Of a stretch of 64,000 nt of DNA, positions 33,646 to 41,265 are shown piece after piece. The notes under the pieces are model-generated. The model saw nothing but the letters and a program-made list of their open reading frames with translations, was not told the DNA's origin and did no database searches. The position numbers and the translations under genes are program-made. The number at the start of each line of letters is the position of its first letter. The stretch's first letter is position 1. This DNA is from Mycobacterium sp. (lineage in GTDB: Bacteria > Actinomycetota > Actinomycetes > Mycobacteriales > Mycobacteriaceae): contig JACPVR010000021.1 in assembly GCA_016197405.1 (NCBI GenBank), positions 1 through 64,000 of the forward strand, read 5' to 3'.

Positions 33646-34842
33646 AGCCGAGGACTGCTGGGCCGTGAGCTTGCGCTCGGCCCGCGGGGACAGCGCCGTG
33701 AGCGTGATGTCGCCGCCGTAGTGGGCCAGCACCCGGTGATCCATCACGCGGCGCCACAGCGGTGGAACCAACGCCAACAGCAGCATCGTGCCGTAACCGC
33801 ACGGCAACTGGGGCGCCTCTTCGGAGGCGCGCAGCGCCTGATAGCGACGCAGCGGGTTGGTGTGGTGATCGGAATGGCGCTGCAGGTGGAACAGGAAGAC
33901 ATTGGCGATCAGCGTGTTGCTGTTCCAGCTGTGCACCGGACGCACTCGTTCGTAACGGCCGCTGGGCAGCTTCTGGCGCCGAAGACCGTAATGCTCCAGA
34001 TAGTTCACCGTCTCCAACAGGCAGAAGCCGATGACCGCCTGTCCGGCGAGCCAGGGCAGCACCACGGGGCCGAACCACAGGGCCAGGCCGCTGAACAGCA
34101 GCGCCGTCATGAGCCAGCCGCTGAGGATGTCGTTGCGCAGCGTCCACGGTGAGCCGCCGCGTTTGGCGAGCCGGACCCGTTCGAGGTGCCAGGACGACCG
34201 CAGGCCACCGGTCACCGACCGGACGATGAAGCGGTACACGCTCTCACCGAGCCGTGAACTCGCCGGGTCCTCGACGGTGGCCACCCGCACGTGATGGCCC
34301 CGATTGTGCTCGACGAAGAAGTGGCCGTAGCCGGTCTGGGCCAGCGCGATCCTGCTCAGCCGCCGCTCGGCCGACGCGCGTTTGTGGCCGAGTTCGTGGG
34401 CGGCGTTGATCGCGACCCCGCCGATGATGCCCATGGTCACCATCAGCCCGACCTTGTCGGCCGTCGACATCGTCAACCAGCCGCCGCCGCTCCACAGCCA
34501 GCACGCGAACATCAGGGACAGGTACTGCGCGGGGATATAGAGCGTGGTCGCCCACTGGTAGAACGGGTCGGTGTCGAGGTATTCGAGCGAATTCTCCGGC
34601 GGATCCTCAGACACCGTCCCGACGATCTGATCCAGCACCGGAACCACGACGAACGTCAGGAAGGGGCCCAGCCACCAGAACAGATGCTCTCCGGTGAGGT
34701 AGACCATCAGCCAGGAGGCGAACGCCGCGCCGGGGACTATGGACCCCAGCAGCCACAGATACTTCTTGCGGTCGCGCCAGTTCGGCGCATCACGACGTGC
34801 CCGCGGCGGTGTCTTGACAACCGAAGGCAAGGCCAGGGACAT
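33640..34842 (-). CDS. alkB: alkane 1-monooxygenase (AlkB)
   Basis: A 400-aa membrane di-iron hydroxylase that oxidises medium-chain n-alkanes to 1-alkanols. The three histidine boxes are intact: NAAHELGHK, EHNRGHHVRV and LQRHSDHHTNP, as is the NYLEHYGL motif. Six membrane helices are expected, four of them before the catalytic part. ATG 34842 is chosen (MSLALPSVV); the frame stays open upstream to 34923 but has no site and an unlikely sequence. A weak GAGAGG lies 12 nt upstream. The usual rubredoxin genes do not follow, so electrons must come from rubredoxin encoded elsewhere. Confidence 0.93.
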   Translation of the reverse strand: MSLALPSVVKTPPRARRDAPNWRDRKKYLWLLGSIVPGAAFASWLMVYLTGEHLFWWLGPFLTFVVVPVLDQIVGTVSEDPPENSLEYLDTDPFYQWATTLYIPAQYLSLMFACWLWSGGGWLTMSTADKVGLMVTMGIIGGVAINAAHELGHKRASAERRLSRIALAQTGYGHFFVEHNRGHHVRVATVEDPASSRLGESVYRFIVRSVTGGLRSSWHLERVRLAKRGGSPWTLRNDILSGWLMTALLFSGLALWFGPVVLPWLAGQAVIGFCLLETVNYLEHYGLRRQKLPSGRYERVRPVHSWNSNTLIANVFLFHLQRHSDHHTNPLRRYQALRASEEAPQLPCGYGTMLLLALVPPLWRRVMDHRVLAHYGGDITLTALSPRAERKLTAQQSSAA

Positions 34843-35444
34843 ATCGGGTCGACTACCTCTCCGCAGCAGATTGCGTGAATTGAAATGGCATTGCTGAGAC
34901 CCCCGATTCAAGCCGTGGCGCACAGCTTACCTAAAGGTTGCCAGTGGATGGGACGTCCCGCTATCTGCCCAGTTCAGAGGCGTGCTGCGGCAGTGTCGCA
35001 TCGGTTATACCCCTTTCTGGCGGGGATAATCACTGTTTCGGGCCGACGGTGCGCCGCCGGCGAGCGGACGGCCCGTTTCGTGCAGTGAGGGCTACCGAGT
35101 CGGGTGGCGCGGTCGGCGGTCGCGGCCGATGACGAGTTCTTTGCGCGCCGCCGGGCGGCGCAGGTGTTGGTGTTGTGCCCATGTGATCGAATCTGCAGCT
35201 CACAGCGTTACAGCAGGGTAGCGGGGTGCGTGCGCGGGCTGCGGGTGGGTGTTCGTCGTCCGCCGAAGAGCGGCGTGCCGCCCCGACGCTGGCAGCGAAC
35301 TGGCGGTACGGTCGAGTGCGGTGTGGCGCGCCTGGTCGGGGTATCCCGCGCCGATAATTTGCTGGATATCGCGCGGCAAGGGTCGGCGGCCGATATTGCT
35401 ACGGATTTCGTCGGCAGCTGTCCGGCTGAGCATGCGGAGGAGTC
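34843..35444. other. 602-nt intergenic region between divergent alkB and cholesterol-oxidase-like genes
   Basis: No convincing gene is seen. Frames that stay open in this stretch have no ribosome-binding site and no recognisable motif. It must hold the promoters of both divergent genes, but no clear -35/-10 pair was found. A GATAAT at about 35361 on the forward strand is a weak -10 candidate for the oxidase. Confidence 0.5.
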
Positions 35445-35474
35445 ATGATCGGATTCGACGGAGGTGGGCGATGA
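35445..35474 (+). CDS. 9-codon upstream ORF coupled to the oxidase gene
   Basis: ATG 35445 has GGAGG 4 nt upstream and encodes MIGFDGGGR. Its TGA (35472-35474) overlaps the ATG of the oxidase gene, and the oxidase ribosome-binding site lies inside this ORF. Translation of the small ORF should therefore influence initiation of the oxidase gene. It may instead be chance; expression is unproven. Confidence 0.35.
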   Translation: MIGFDGGGR

Positions 35475-37084
35475 CGACGTTGACCCGCAGACGCTTCCTG
35501 TCGGCCACCGCGGCGTTGGCCGCCGGTGCCGGTGCCCTCGGCGCGTGCGCGAACTCCGAGCGCCAGGGGTCGAAGGAGCACTACTCGGCGATCGTGGTCG
35601 GCAGCGGCTACGGCGGCGGGGTTTCGGCGCTGCGGCTGGGCGAGGCCGGCGTCGACACCTTGATCCTGGAAAAGGGCAGGTTGTGGAACACCCCCGACTC
35701 TGACGGCCGGCGCTTCTCCAAGATGCTGCCCGCCGACACCCGGGCCGGCTGGTTCACCGCCGTTCCGCCCAGCCTGGTGCCGTCCTATCAGGGAGTCTCG
35801 GTCGAGCAGGTCGCCGCTCACAACCCGTCGCCGCAACCGGTGCAGGCCGGTATCTGCGAGAAGGTCACGCACGGCGCCCATGACATCTTCCGTGGCCTCG
35901 GTGTCGGGGGAGGCTCGATGGTGAACGCCGCCGTCGCCGCCATCCCCACCGAATCCCAGGTGGCGGAGGCGTTTCCGGATATCGACACCCGTGAGTTCCT
36001 GTCCACCTACATGGACCGCGCCAAGGGTGCGCTCAAGATCAGCTACCGGGATATGCCGTGGTTCGAGTCCACGCCGTGGTACCAGTACGCCCGGGTGGGC
36101 CGTCGGTACGCGGAGACGGCCGGATATCCGGTCGATTACAACGGCAGCGCCTACTCCTTCGACTACATGAAAGACGAAGCCGCAGGGAAGGTTCCGCGTT
36201 CGGCGCTGGACTTCGAATGTCAGTACGGCAACAACTACGGCCGGCTGGGCAGCGTGGACCAGACCTATGTCGCGGCGGCGTTGGCGACGGGCAAGGTGGA
36301 TCTGCGGCCGTTGTGCGAGGTCACTGGCATCCGCCGGGAGTCCTCCGGCGAGTACGTGGTGAGCTACCGCGAGATCGACCGCTGGGGCCGAGAACTCCGG
36401 ACCAATGAAATCAGCTGTGATGCACTGTATCTGAGCGCCGGGGTGCTGGGCACGAACCACATTCTGCTGCGGGCCCGTGAAACCGGCGCGCTACCGGATC
36501 TCAACGATGCGATCGGCCGCGGTTATGGCAACAACGGCGATGTCATGGTGGCGCATTGGACGGCCGACGGCGATCCGGTGGGTACCGAGCAGTCACTGCT
36601 GGGCATGATCAACATCGACGGGCGCGCCGACCCGGACAACCCGGTGTACGCCACCATGTTCTCGCTCCCGCTGCCGGTGGAGACGCACGCCTTGGCCTAC
36701 TACGTCATGGTCAAGACCGGTGATCGGGCCGATATCAGCTACGACCGTGCGGCCGACGTCGCGACCATCGACTGGCCGCAGGCGCACACCGACCATCTGG
36801 TGCAACGGGCCTCGGCGGTATTCGACAAGATCACCGCGGCCAACGGCGTGGCCTATCGCGACGACATCTTCGACGGCAAGGTCTTCGCGCCCTACACCGT
36901 GCACCCACTGGGCGGCTGTGTGCGCGGGGAGGCGACCGACGCCTTCGGCCGGGTCAAAAACTACGACAACCTCTACGTCAACGACGCATCGCTGATCCCC
37001 GGTTATATCGGTTGTAATCCATACATGACCATCACAGCCTTGGCTGAACGCAATATCGAGGCCATCATCGAAGGGCGGACCTAG
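35471..37084 (+). CDS. cholesterol-oxidase-like GMC flavoprotein, Tat-exported lipoprotein
   Basis: A 537-aa FAD enzyme. The N-terminus has a twin-arginine motif (TRRRFLSA) and a lipobox LGAC with Cys26, so export by Tat and lipid anchoring are predicted. The FAD motif is VVGSGYGGGVSALRLGEAG, then RGLGVGGGSMVN. Overall it aligns well, from memory, with secreted class I cholesterol oxidase of Streptomyces: His478 (VHPLGGCV) and Asn516 (GCNPYMTITAL) match the catalytic His and Asn with identical spacing. The third residue, a Glu needed for isomerisation, appears to be Thr395 here. The start has GGAGG 6 nt upstream. A sterol or other bulky 3-hydroxy compound is a plausible substrate, but activity is uncertain. 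Confidence 0.85.
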   Translation: MTTLTRRRFLSATAALAAGAGALGACANSERQGSKEHYSAIVVGSGYGGGVSALRLGEAGVDTLILEKGRLWNTPDSDGRRFSKMLPADTRAGWFTAVPPSLVPSYQGVSVEQVAAHNPSPQPVQAGICEKVTHGAHDIFRGLGVGGGSMVNAAVAAIPTESQVAEAFPDIDTREFLSTYMDRAKGALKISYRDMPWFESTPWYQYARVGRRYAETAGYPVDYNGSAYSFDYMKDEAAGKVPRSALDFECQYGNNYGRLGSVDQTYVAAALATGKVDLRPLCEVTGIRRESSGEYVVSYREIDRWGRELRTNEISCDALYLSAGVLGTNHILLRARETGALPDLNDAIGRGYGNNGDVMVAHWTADGDPVGTEQSLLGMINIDGRADPDNPVYATMFSLPLPVETHALAYYVMVKTGDRADISYDRAADVATIDWPQAHTDHLVQRASAVFDKITAANGVAYRDDIFDGKVFAPYTVHPLGGCVRGEATDAFGRVKNYDNLYVNDASLIPGYIGCNPYMTITALAERNIEAIIEGRT

Positions 37085-37136
37085 AACTCCCCGGCGGACT
37101 TCTGGTCTCGGTGATATTTCGCTGAGATCGTCACAT

Positions 37137-37161
37137 GGTGAGCATTATGAATTTGCTCACC
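37137..37161. terminator. inverted repeat downstream of the oxidase gene
   Basis: GGTGAGCA (37137-37144) and TGCTCACC (37154-37161) are perfect 8-bp arms around a 9-nt AT-rich loop, beginning 53 nt after the oxidase stop. It may terminate that transcript, though no T-run follows, or be an operator for the small gene downstream. Confidence 0.4.
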
Positions 37162-37260
37162 CCTATTCGACATGCACGTAAATATCGGTCTATGGTCAGG
37201 GGGTCAAGGTATTTACCCAGTACAGCGGGTTGTCATGCCGCGATTCCGAACATAAGTGAA

Positions 37261-37276
37261 CTTACTTAGCAGTAAG
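37261..37276. promoter_or_regulatory. inverted repeat just upstream of the small membrane protein
   Basis: CTTACT-TAGC-AGTAAG has perfect 6-bp arms. It ends 4 nt before the AAGAAGG ribosome-binding region of the gene at 37292, so it could be an operator or a small RNA hairpin. Confidence 0.35.
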
Positions 37277-37291
37277 AAAGAAGGTTTCCGA

Positions 37292-37459
37292 ATGTCCACG
37301 ACGCAAAACCCCGACAGCGTTGCCAGGGTTGCACAAGTCGGTCCGAAGTCGGAATACGACACGTCGTGGCAGACCACATTGCTGACCGTCCTTGCTGTCG
37401 TCATGGCGGTTATCGCGGCGGCGTTGATCTTGATGAACACCTCGACTCCGCTGCCCTGA
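37292..37459 (+). CDS. 55-aa single-pass membrane protein
   Basis: MSTTQNPDSVARVAQVG is a polar N-terminus; the second half is one strongly hydrophobic helix (TTLLTVLAVVMAVIAAALIL), ending MNTSTPLP. AAGAAGG about 7 nt upstream supports the start at 37292 rather than the earlier in-frame ATG at 37256. The size and single helix suggest a small regulatory or stabilising subunit of a membrane complex, but no partner is obvious. I do not recognise the family. Confidence 0.6.
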   Translation: MSTTQNPDSVARVAQVGPKSEYDTSWQTTLLTVLAVVMAVIAAALILMNTSTPLP

Positions 37460-37535
37460 GGATTTCGGGACAACGGATCTGATGGCGCAGCACTCCGCGT
37501 TCTGGTGCGGCTGCGCTAAGTTGGACGTGTAACCC

Positions 37536-37622
37536 ACACGGGAGCGCACACCGAGTGCGCTGAGAGGACGGCTGGGGCCGTCGACCGTACGAACCTGACC
37601 GGGTAATGCCGGCGTAGGGAGT
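37536..37622 (+). ncRNA. TPP riboswitch (THI element)
   Basis: The conserved core is present in order: ACGGGAGC near the start, GCTGAGAGG in the middle (37559-37567), a variable hairpin GACGGCTGGGGCCGTC, then GAACCTGACCGGGTAATGCC and GGCGTAGGGAG. The element ends a few bases before the ykoE start, so ligand binding most likely hides the ribosome-binding site: GGGAG lies inside the conserved tail. It makes the downstream transporter responsive to thiamine pyrophosphate. Confidence 0.95.
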
Positions 37623-37627
37623 GAAGT

Positions 37628-38242
37628 ATGAAAACCGATCTTGGCGCCAAGCCGGTATACCGCTGGCGGGTTGTCGACATCGTCGTGGCCAGCGTCCTCG
37701 CCGTCGCGGCAGGACTGGTGTTCGTCCTGTGGAACATCGCCTCCAATCCGATCGGTGCACCGCTGACCGCACTGCTCCCCGGCCTGCAAGCCCTGTTGGG
37801 CGGCGGATGGCTCTTCGCCGGAGTGCTCACCGCACTGGTGATCCGCAAGCCGGGGGCCGCGCTCTACGGTGAGCTCGTCGCCGCATCGGTCTCCGCGCTG
37901 GTCGGCAACCAATGGGGTGTGCTGACCCTGGAGTCCGGACTGGTGCAGGGCCTGGCCGCCGAGCTGGTCTTCGCCGTCTTCGTCTACCGCGTGTGGAACC
38001 TGCCGGTGGCGGTGCTCTCCGGCGCAGCCGCCGGACTGGCGCTGGCGATCAACGACCTCATCATCTGGTACCCCGGATCGGCAGCCACCTTCTCGGCCAT
38101 CTACATCGGTTCGGCGGTCCTGTCGGGCGCGGTGATCGCCGGCGCCCTGTCCTGGTACCTGGTTCGCGGCCTGGCCAAGACCGGCGCCCTGGTCCGCTTT
38201 CAATCCGGTAGAGCGGTTTCGGTTCGCGACACTGCGAGATGA
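37628..38242 (+). CDS. ykoE: ECF transporter substrate-binding (S) component YkoE, thiamine/HMP type
   Basis: A 204-aa membrane protein with six hydrophobic segments. Family features include YRWRVVDIVVASVLAVAAGL at the start, LLGGGWLFAGVL, KPGAALYGELVAASVSALVGNQ and the WYPGSAATFSAIY loop. It binds a thiamine-related substrate, commonly hydroxymethylpyrimidine, at the outer face of the membrane and is energised by YkoD/YkoC. The TPP riboswitch directly in front supports this assignment. The stop overlaps the ykoD start as ATGA. Confidence 0.93.
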   Translation: MKTDLGAKPVYRWRVVDIVVASVLAVAAGLVFVLWNIASNPIGAPLTALLPGLQALLGGGWLFAGVLTALVIRKPGAALYGELVAASVSALVGNQWGVLTLESGLVQGLAAELVFAVFVYRVWNLPVAVLSGAAAGLALAINDLIIWYPGSAATFSAIYIGSAVLSGAVIAGALSWYLVRGLAKTGALVRFQSGRAVSVRDTAR

Positions 38243-39729
38243 CCGGGTCGTCGCGGCAACGCGGCGGAGTCGCCGTCGCCGCGCAGGGGTGGAGTTGGCG
38301 CCACGCCGGCCGGTCGCGGTGGGCACTCGACGAACTCGACCTCCAGATTTCGCCAGGAGAGCGGGTCCTGCTGCTCGGAGCCAGTGGCTCCGGCAAATCG
38401 ACGCTGCTACAAGGGCTTGCCGGCCTGCTCGACAGTGGTGAGGACGGCGACGAGAGCGGCCTGCTGCTCGTCGACGGCGCCGCACCGGCTGCGCGTCGTC
38501 ATCGCATCGGAATGGTGCTGCAGAATCCGGACTCTCAGGTCATCCTGTCCCGGGTCGGCGACGACGTGGCGTTCGGCATGGAGAACTTCAACGTCGGGCG
38601 TGACACGATCTGGTCGCGCGCACGGCATGCCCTGGCCGCCGTCGTCCTCAGACAGTCGCTGACGGCTGACACCGCGACCCTGTCCGGCGGTCAGCAGCAG
38701 CGACTGGCACTGGCCGGTGTGTTGGCGATGGATCCGGGCCTGCTCCTGTTGGACGAACCGACGGCCAATCTCGACCCCGCGGGTGTCCTGCAGGTGCGCG
38801 ACGCCGTCGTCGCGGCGGTCGAGGACACCGGCGCCACCCTGATCGTGATCGAACACCGCACCGGCGTCTGGCTTCCGGTGGTGGACCGGGTGATCGTGCT
38901 GGGTGACCGAGGGCAGATCGTCGCCGACGGGACCCCGGACGAGACCATCGCCGGCCAGCGCGATCACCTCAGGCGCGCCGGTGTCTGGATACCGGGGGAG
39001 AAGCTGCCCGTGGTCAGGGGTGACCGCAGCGGCGGGCCGTCGCTGCTGACCGCCACCGAGCTGGCGGTCGGATACCGCACCGGTGCGCAATCGCAACCGC
39101 TGGACTTCGAAATCCACCGGGGCGCAACCACAATCGTCACCGGTCCGAACGGGGCCGGAAAATCCGCACTGGCACTCACATTGGGTGGATTGATGCCGCC
39201 ACGCGCGGGCGGGCTGCACGCCGCGCGGGAGTTCGCCCCGGCGGGCAACCGCCGCGAGCCCATCCGGTGGCGCTCCCGGGAACTGCTGACCCGGATCGGC
39301 AGTGTCTTCCAGAATCCCGAGCATCAGTTCCTCACCGGCAGCGTCCGGGAGGAGCTCGTCCTGGGCCCGCGGGCCCTCAAGCACGACACCGCCACTGTCG
39401 ACCAGATCGGGGACCGGCTGCTGGGTGCGCTGCGCCTGACGCACCTGGCCGACGTCAACCCCTACACGCTGTCCGGTGGTGAACAACGCCGACTTTCGGT
39501 GGCCACCGTGCTGGCATCGCAGCCCGCGCTGATGGTCCTCGACGAACCCACATTCGGTCAGGACCGCAACACCTGGGAGGAACTGGTCGGACTGCTGGCC
39601 GAGATCGCGGACGACGGTACCGCGGTGGTGGCGATCACCCACGATCTGGACTTCGCCTCCGTGCTGGCCGATCACCGGATCGAACTGCAGCCCTGGGACA
39701 CCGAGGCCGCGACGGGGCTTCGATGCTGA
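38239..39729 (+). CDS. ykoD: ECF transporter ATPase with two fused ABC domains (YkoD)
   Basis: A 496-aa fusion of two nucleotide-binding domains. The first has Walker A LLGASGSGKSTLLQG, signature LSGGQQQRLALAG and Walker B LLLLDEPTANLDP. The second has Walker A TGPNGAGKSALAL, signature LSGGEQRRLSVATVL and Walker B ALMVLDEPTFGQD. Each domain carries the QNPDSQ/QNPEHQ type Q-loop of ECF ATPases. It powers YkoE together with the transmembrane coupler YkoC. Overlaps both neighbours, indicating coupled translation. Confidence 0.94.
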   Translation: MTGSSRQRGGVAVAAQGWSWRHAGRSRWALDELDLQISPGERVLLLGASGSGKSTLLQGLAGLLDSGEDGDESGLLLVDGAAPAARRHRIGMVLQNPDSQVILSRVGDDVAFGMENFNVGRDTIWSRARHALAAVVLRQSLTADTATLSGGQQQRLALAGVLAMDPGLLLLDEPTANLDPAGVLQVRDAVVAAVEDTGATLIVIEHRTGVWLPVVDRVIVLGDRGQIVADGTPDETIAGQRDHLRRAGVWIPGEKLPVVRGDRSGGPSLLTATELAVGYRTGAQSQPLDFEIHRGATTIVTGPNGAGKSALALTLGGLMPPRAGGLHAAREFAPAGNRREPIRWRSRELLTRIGSVFQNPEHQFLTGSVREELVLGPRALKHDTATVDQIGDRLLGALRLTHLADVNPYTLSGGEQRRLSVATVLASQPALMVLDEPTFGQDRNTWEELVGLLAEIADDGTAVVAITHDLDFASVLADHRIELQPWDTEAATGLRC

Positions 39730-40511
39730 GCGCCACCGTCGACGACGCCGTTCCCGGAGCCGGTGTGCGGATCAACCCGGTGACCAAGTTGGCGGCGGCC
39801 CTGGTGATTGCCGTCGGGCTGGTGCTCAGCATCGACTGGGTTTCGGCCCTCACCGCGCTGGTGCTGGAGGTGATCCTGCTGCTGGTGTTGCGAGTCCCGT
39901 TGCGGGCGTTAATGACTCGCGCCGCGGTGCTCGCGCTGGCCGCCGGCCTCACCGCCATCACCATCCTGCTCTACGGCGAACCCAGCGGTGTCGTGCATTG
40001 GCACTTTCTGCTCATCACCGTCAGCGACGGCTCGATTGCGTTGGCGTTGAGCACATTTCTGCGGGTGCTGGCGATCGCGCTGCCGTCGGTGATGCTGTTC
40101 ATCGACACCGACCCCACAGAGCTCGCCGACGGCCTCGGGCAGGTGCTGCGACTGCCGGCCAGATTCGTCCTCGGCGCCCTGGCGGGTTTGCGCCTGGTGG
40201 GTCTGCTCGGGCAGGACTGGCGCTATCTGGGTTACGCGCGCAGGGCCCGCGGGGTCGGGGATCAGGCCCGCATCAAAAGGGCCGGCGGACAAGCCTTCGC
40301 GCTGCTGGTATCGGCCATCCGGCGGGGCTCGATGCTGGCCACCGCGATGGAGGCCCGTGGTTTCGGCGCGCACCCGAGGCGAACCTGGGCGCGGCCATCG
40401 ACACTCGGCTGGCGCGATGGTGCGCTACTGGCTTCGGCTTTCGTCATCGTCGCCGCGGCGATCACGATGTCGGTGCACACCGGACACTGGAATTTCATTG
40501 GCAGTCGGTGA
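39723..40511 (+). CDS. ykoC: ECF transporter transmembrane coupling protein (EcfT/YkoC)
   Basis: A 262-aa protein of the CbiQ/EcfT family. The start MLSATVDDAVPGAGVRINPVTK leads to four to five membrane helices. The coupling helices contain the Ala-Arg-Gly type motifs YARRARGVGD and ATAMEARGFGAHPRR, which contact the ATPase. It overlaps ykoD by 7 nt and the next gene by 14 nt. Its role is to connect the S component YkoE to the ATPase. Confidence 0.92.
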   Translation: MLSATVDDAVPGAGVRINPVTKLAAALVIAVGLVLSIDWVSALTALVLEVILLLVLRVPLRALMTRAAVLALAAGLTAITILLYGEPSGVVHWHFLLITVSDGSIALALSTFLRVLAIALPSVMLFIDTDPTELADGLGQVLRLPARFVLGALAGLRLVGLLGQDWRYLGYARRARGVGDQARIKRAGGQAFALLVSAIRRGSMLATAMEARGFGAHPRRTWARPSTLGWRDGALLASAFVIVAAAITMSVHTGHWNFIGSR

Positions 40512-41058
40512 TATTGCGCGTCTGCTGACCGGCGGCGGCGCACGCACGGTTCTGATCGACGGCCGCTCCGGGGCGGGCAAAACGACGCTGGCCCACCAGC
40601 TGCGGGAGAGCTGGGACGCCAGCGCCGTCGTCAGCCTCGACGACATCTACCCCGGCTGGGACGGGCTGGCCTGGGCCGTCGAGCACCTGCGGGTGCAGCT
40701 GCTGGAACCCCGCGCCGCGGGCCGCACGGGCCGCTGGCGCGCCTGGGACTGGACGACCGGCACGCCCGCCGGCTGGCACGACGTGCAACCCGGTCAACGT
40801 CTCATCGTCGAAGGTGTCGGGGCGCTGACGCCCGCCAGCCGCGCCCTGGCCGATCTCGGAATCTGGATCGAACGGGCCGACGAAGAACGCAAGAGGCTGG
40901 CGCTGCAGCGCGACGGCGACACCTTCCGGCCGCACTGGGACCGCTGGGCGGCGCAGGAAGACGACATCATCGCGCGATATGACCCACGGTCGGTGGCCGA
41001 CTGGATGGTCACGGAGACGGCGGCTGGGCCGGTGTGGACGCCGGGGCGTACCGGCTGA
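40498..41058 (+). CDS. P-loop NTPase, uridine-kinase-like
   Basis: A 186-aa protein with Walker A DGRSGAGKTTLAHQL, an acidic second motif (VVSLDDIYPGWDGL, reminiscent of the DDFY motif of uridine kinases) and RLIVEGVGAL corresponding to the third strand; a lid-like basic stretch is ERADEERKRLALQRD. It most likely phosphorylates a small nucleoside- or pyrimidine-like molecule. The only reasonable start is TTG 40498, inside the end of ykoC, giving a 14-nt overlap; the reading frame is open upstream as a shadow. The tight coupling to a TPP-controlled transporter suggests a role in salvage of the imported compound. That is inference. Confidence 0.75.
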   Translation: MAVGDIARLLTGGGARTVLIDGRSGAGKTTLAHQLRESWDASAVVSLDDIYPGWDGLAWAVEHLRVQLLEPRAAGRTGRWRAWDWTTGTPAGWHDVQPGQRLIVEGVGALTPASRALADLGIWIERADEERKRLALQRDGDTFRPHWDRWAAQEDDIIARYDPRSVADWMVTETAAGPVWTPGRTG

Positions 41059-41071
41059 AATGGGGTTCTGC

Positions 41072-41148
41072 TGGTGCCCTCGGTGAGACTCGAACTCACA
41101 CTGCACGGGTTTTGAATCCGTTTCCTCTGCCAATTGGGATACGAGGGC
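41072..41148 (-). tRNA. tRNA with anticodon CAA (Leu by codon), CCA encoded
   Basis: On the reverse strand the acceptor arms GCCCTCG and CGAGGGC pair perfectly and are followed by A73 and an encoded CCA (41074-41072). The T-arm is GTGAG-TTCGAGT-CTCAC and the D-stem is TCC/GGA. The anticodon arm is ACGGA-TTCAAAA-CCCGT, giving anticodon CAA, which reads the Leu codon TTG. Two oddities: the variable loop is only 5 nt, whereas Leu tRNAs usually carry a long variable arm, and the base pair closing the anticodon loop is A-C rather than a Watson-Crick pair. From memory a tRNA-Leu occurs at the same place in M. tuberculosis. Confidence 0.85.
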
Positions 41149-41265
41149 GTGGCGTGCTCGCAAGCATGCGACACACCACCATAGTGGATGGCCGGTGGAC
41201 CCTTGTTAACGCGTTGGGGACGCCCGCGGTCGCTGATGTTGGACAGCCACGCGACAATAGGCGTC

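Noticed and set aside
35005..35045. SigF-type promoter (GTTT...GGGTAT) for alkB
   Set aside because: A reverse-strand GGGTAT is present, but no GTTT lies 15-17 nt upstream of it.
34885..35448. several 60-115 aa frames in the alkB-oxidase intergenic region
   Set aside because: No ribosome-binding sites, Arg/Gly/Cys-rich composition and no motif; only the 9-codon leader at 35445 has initiation signals.
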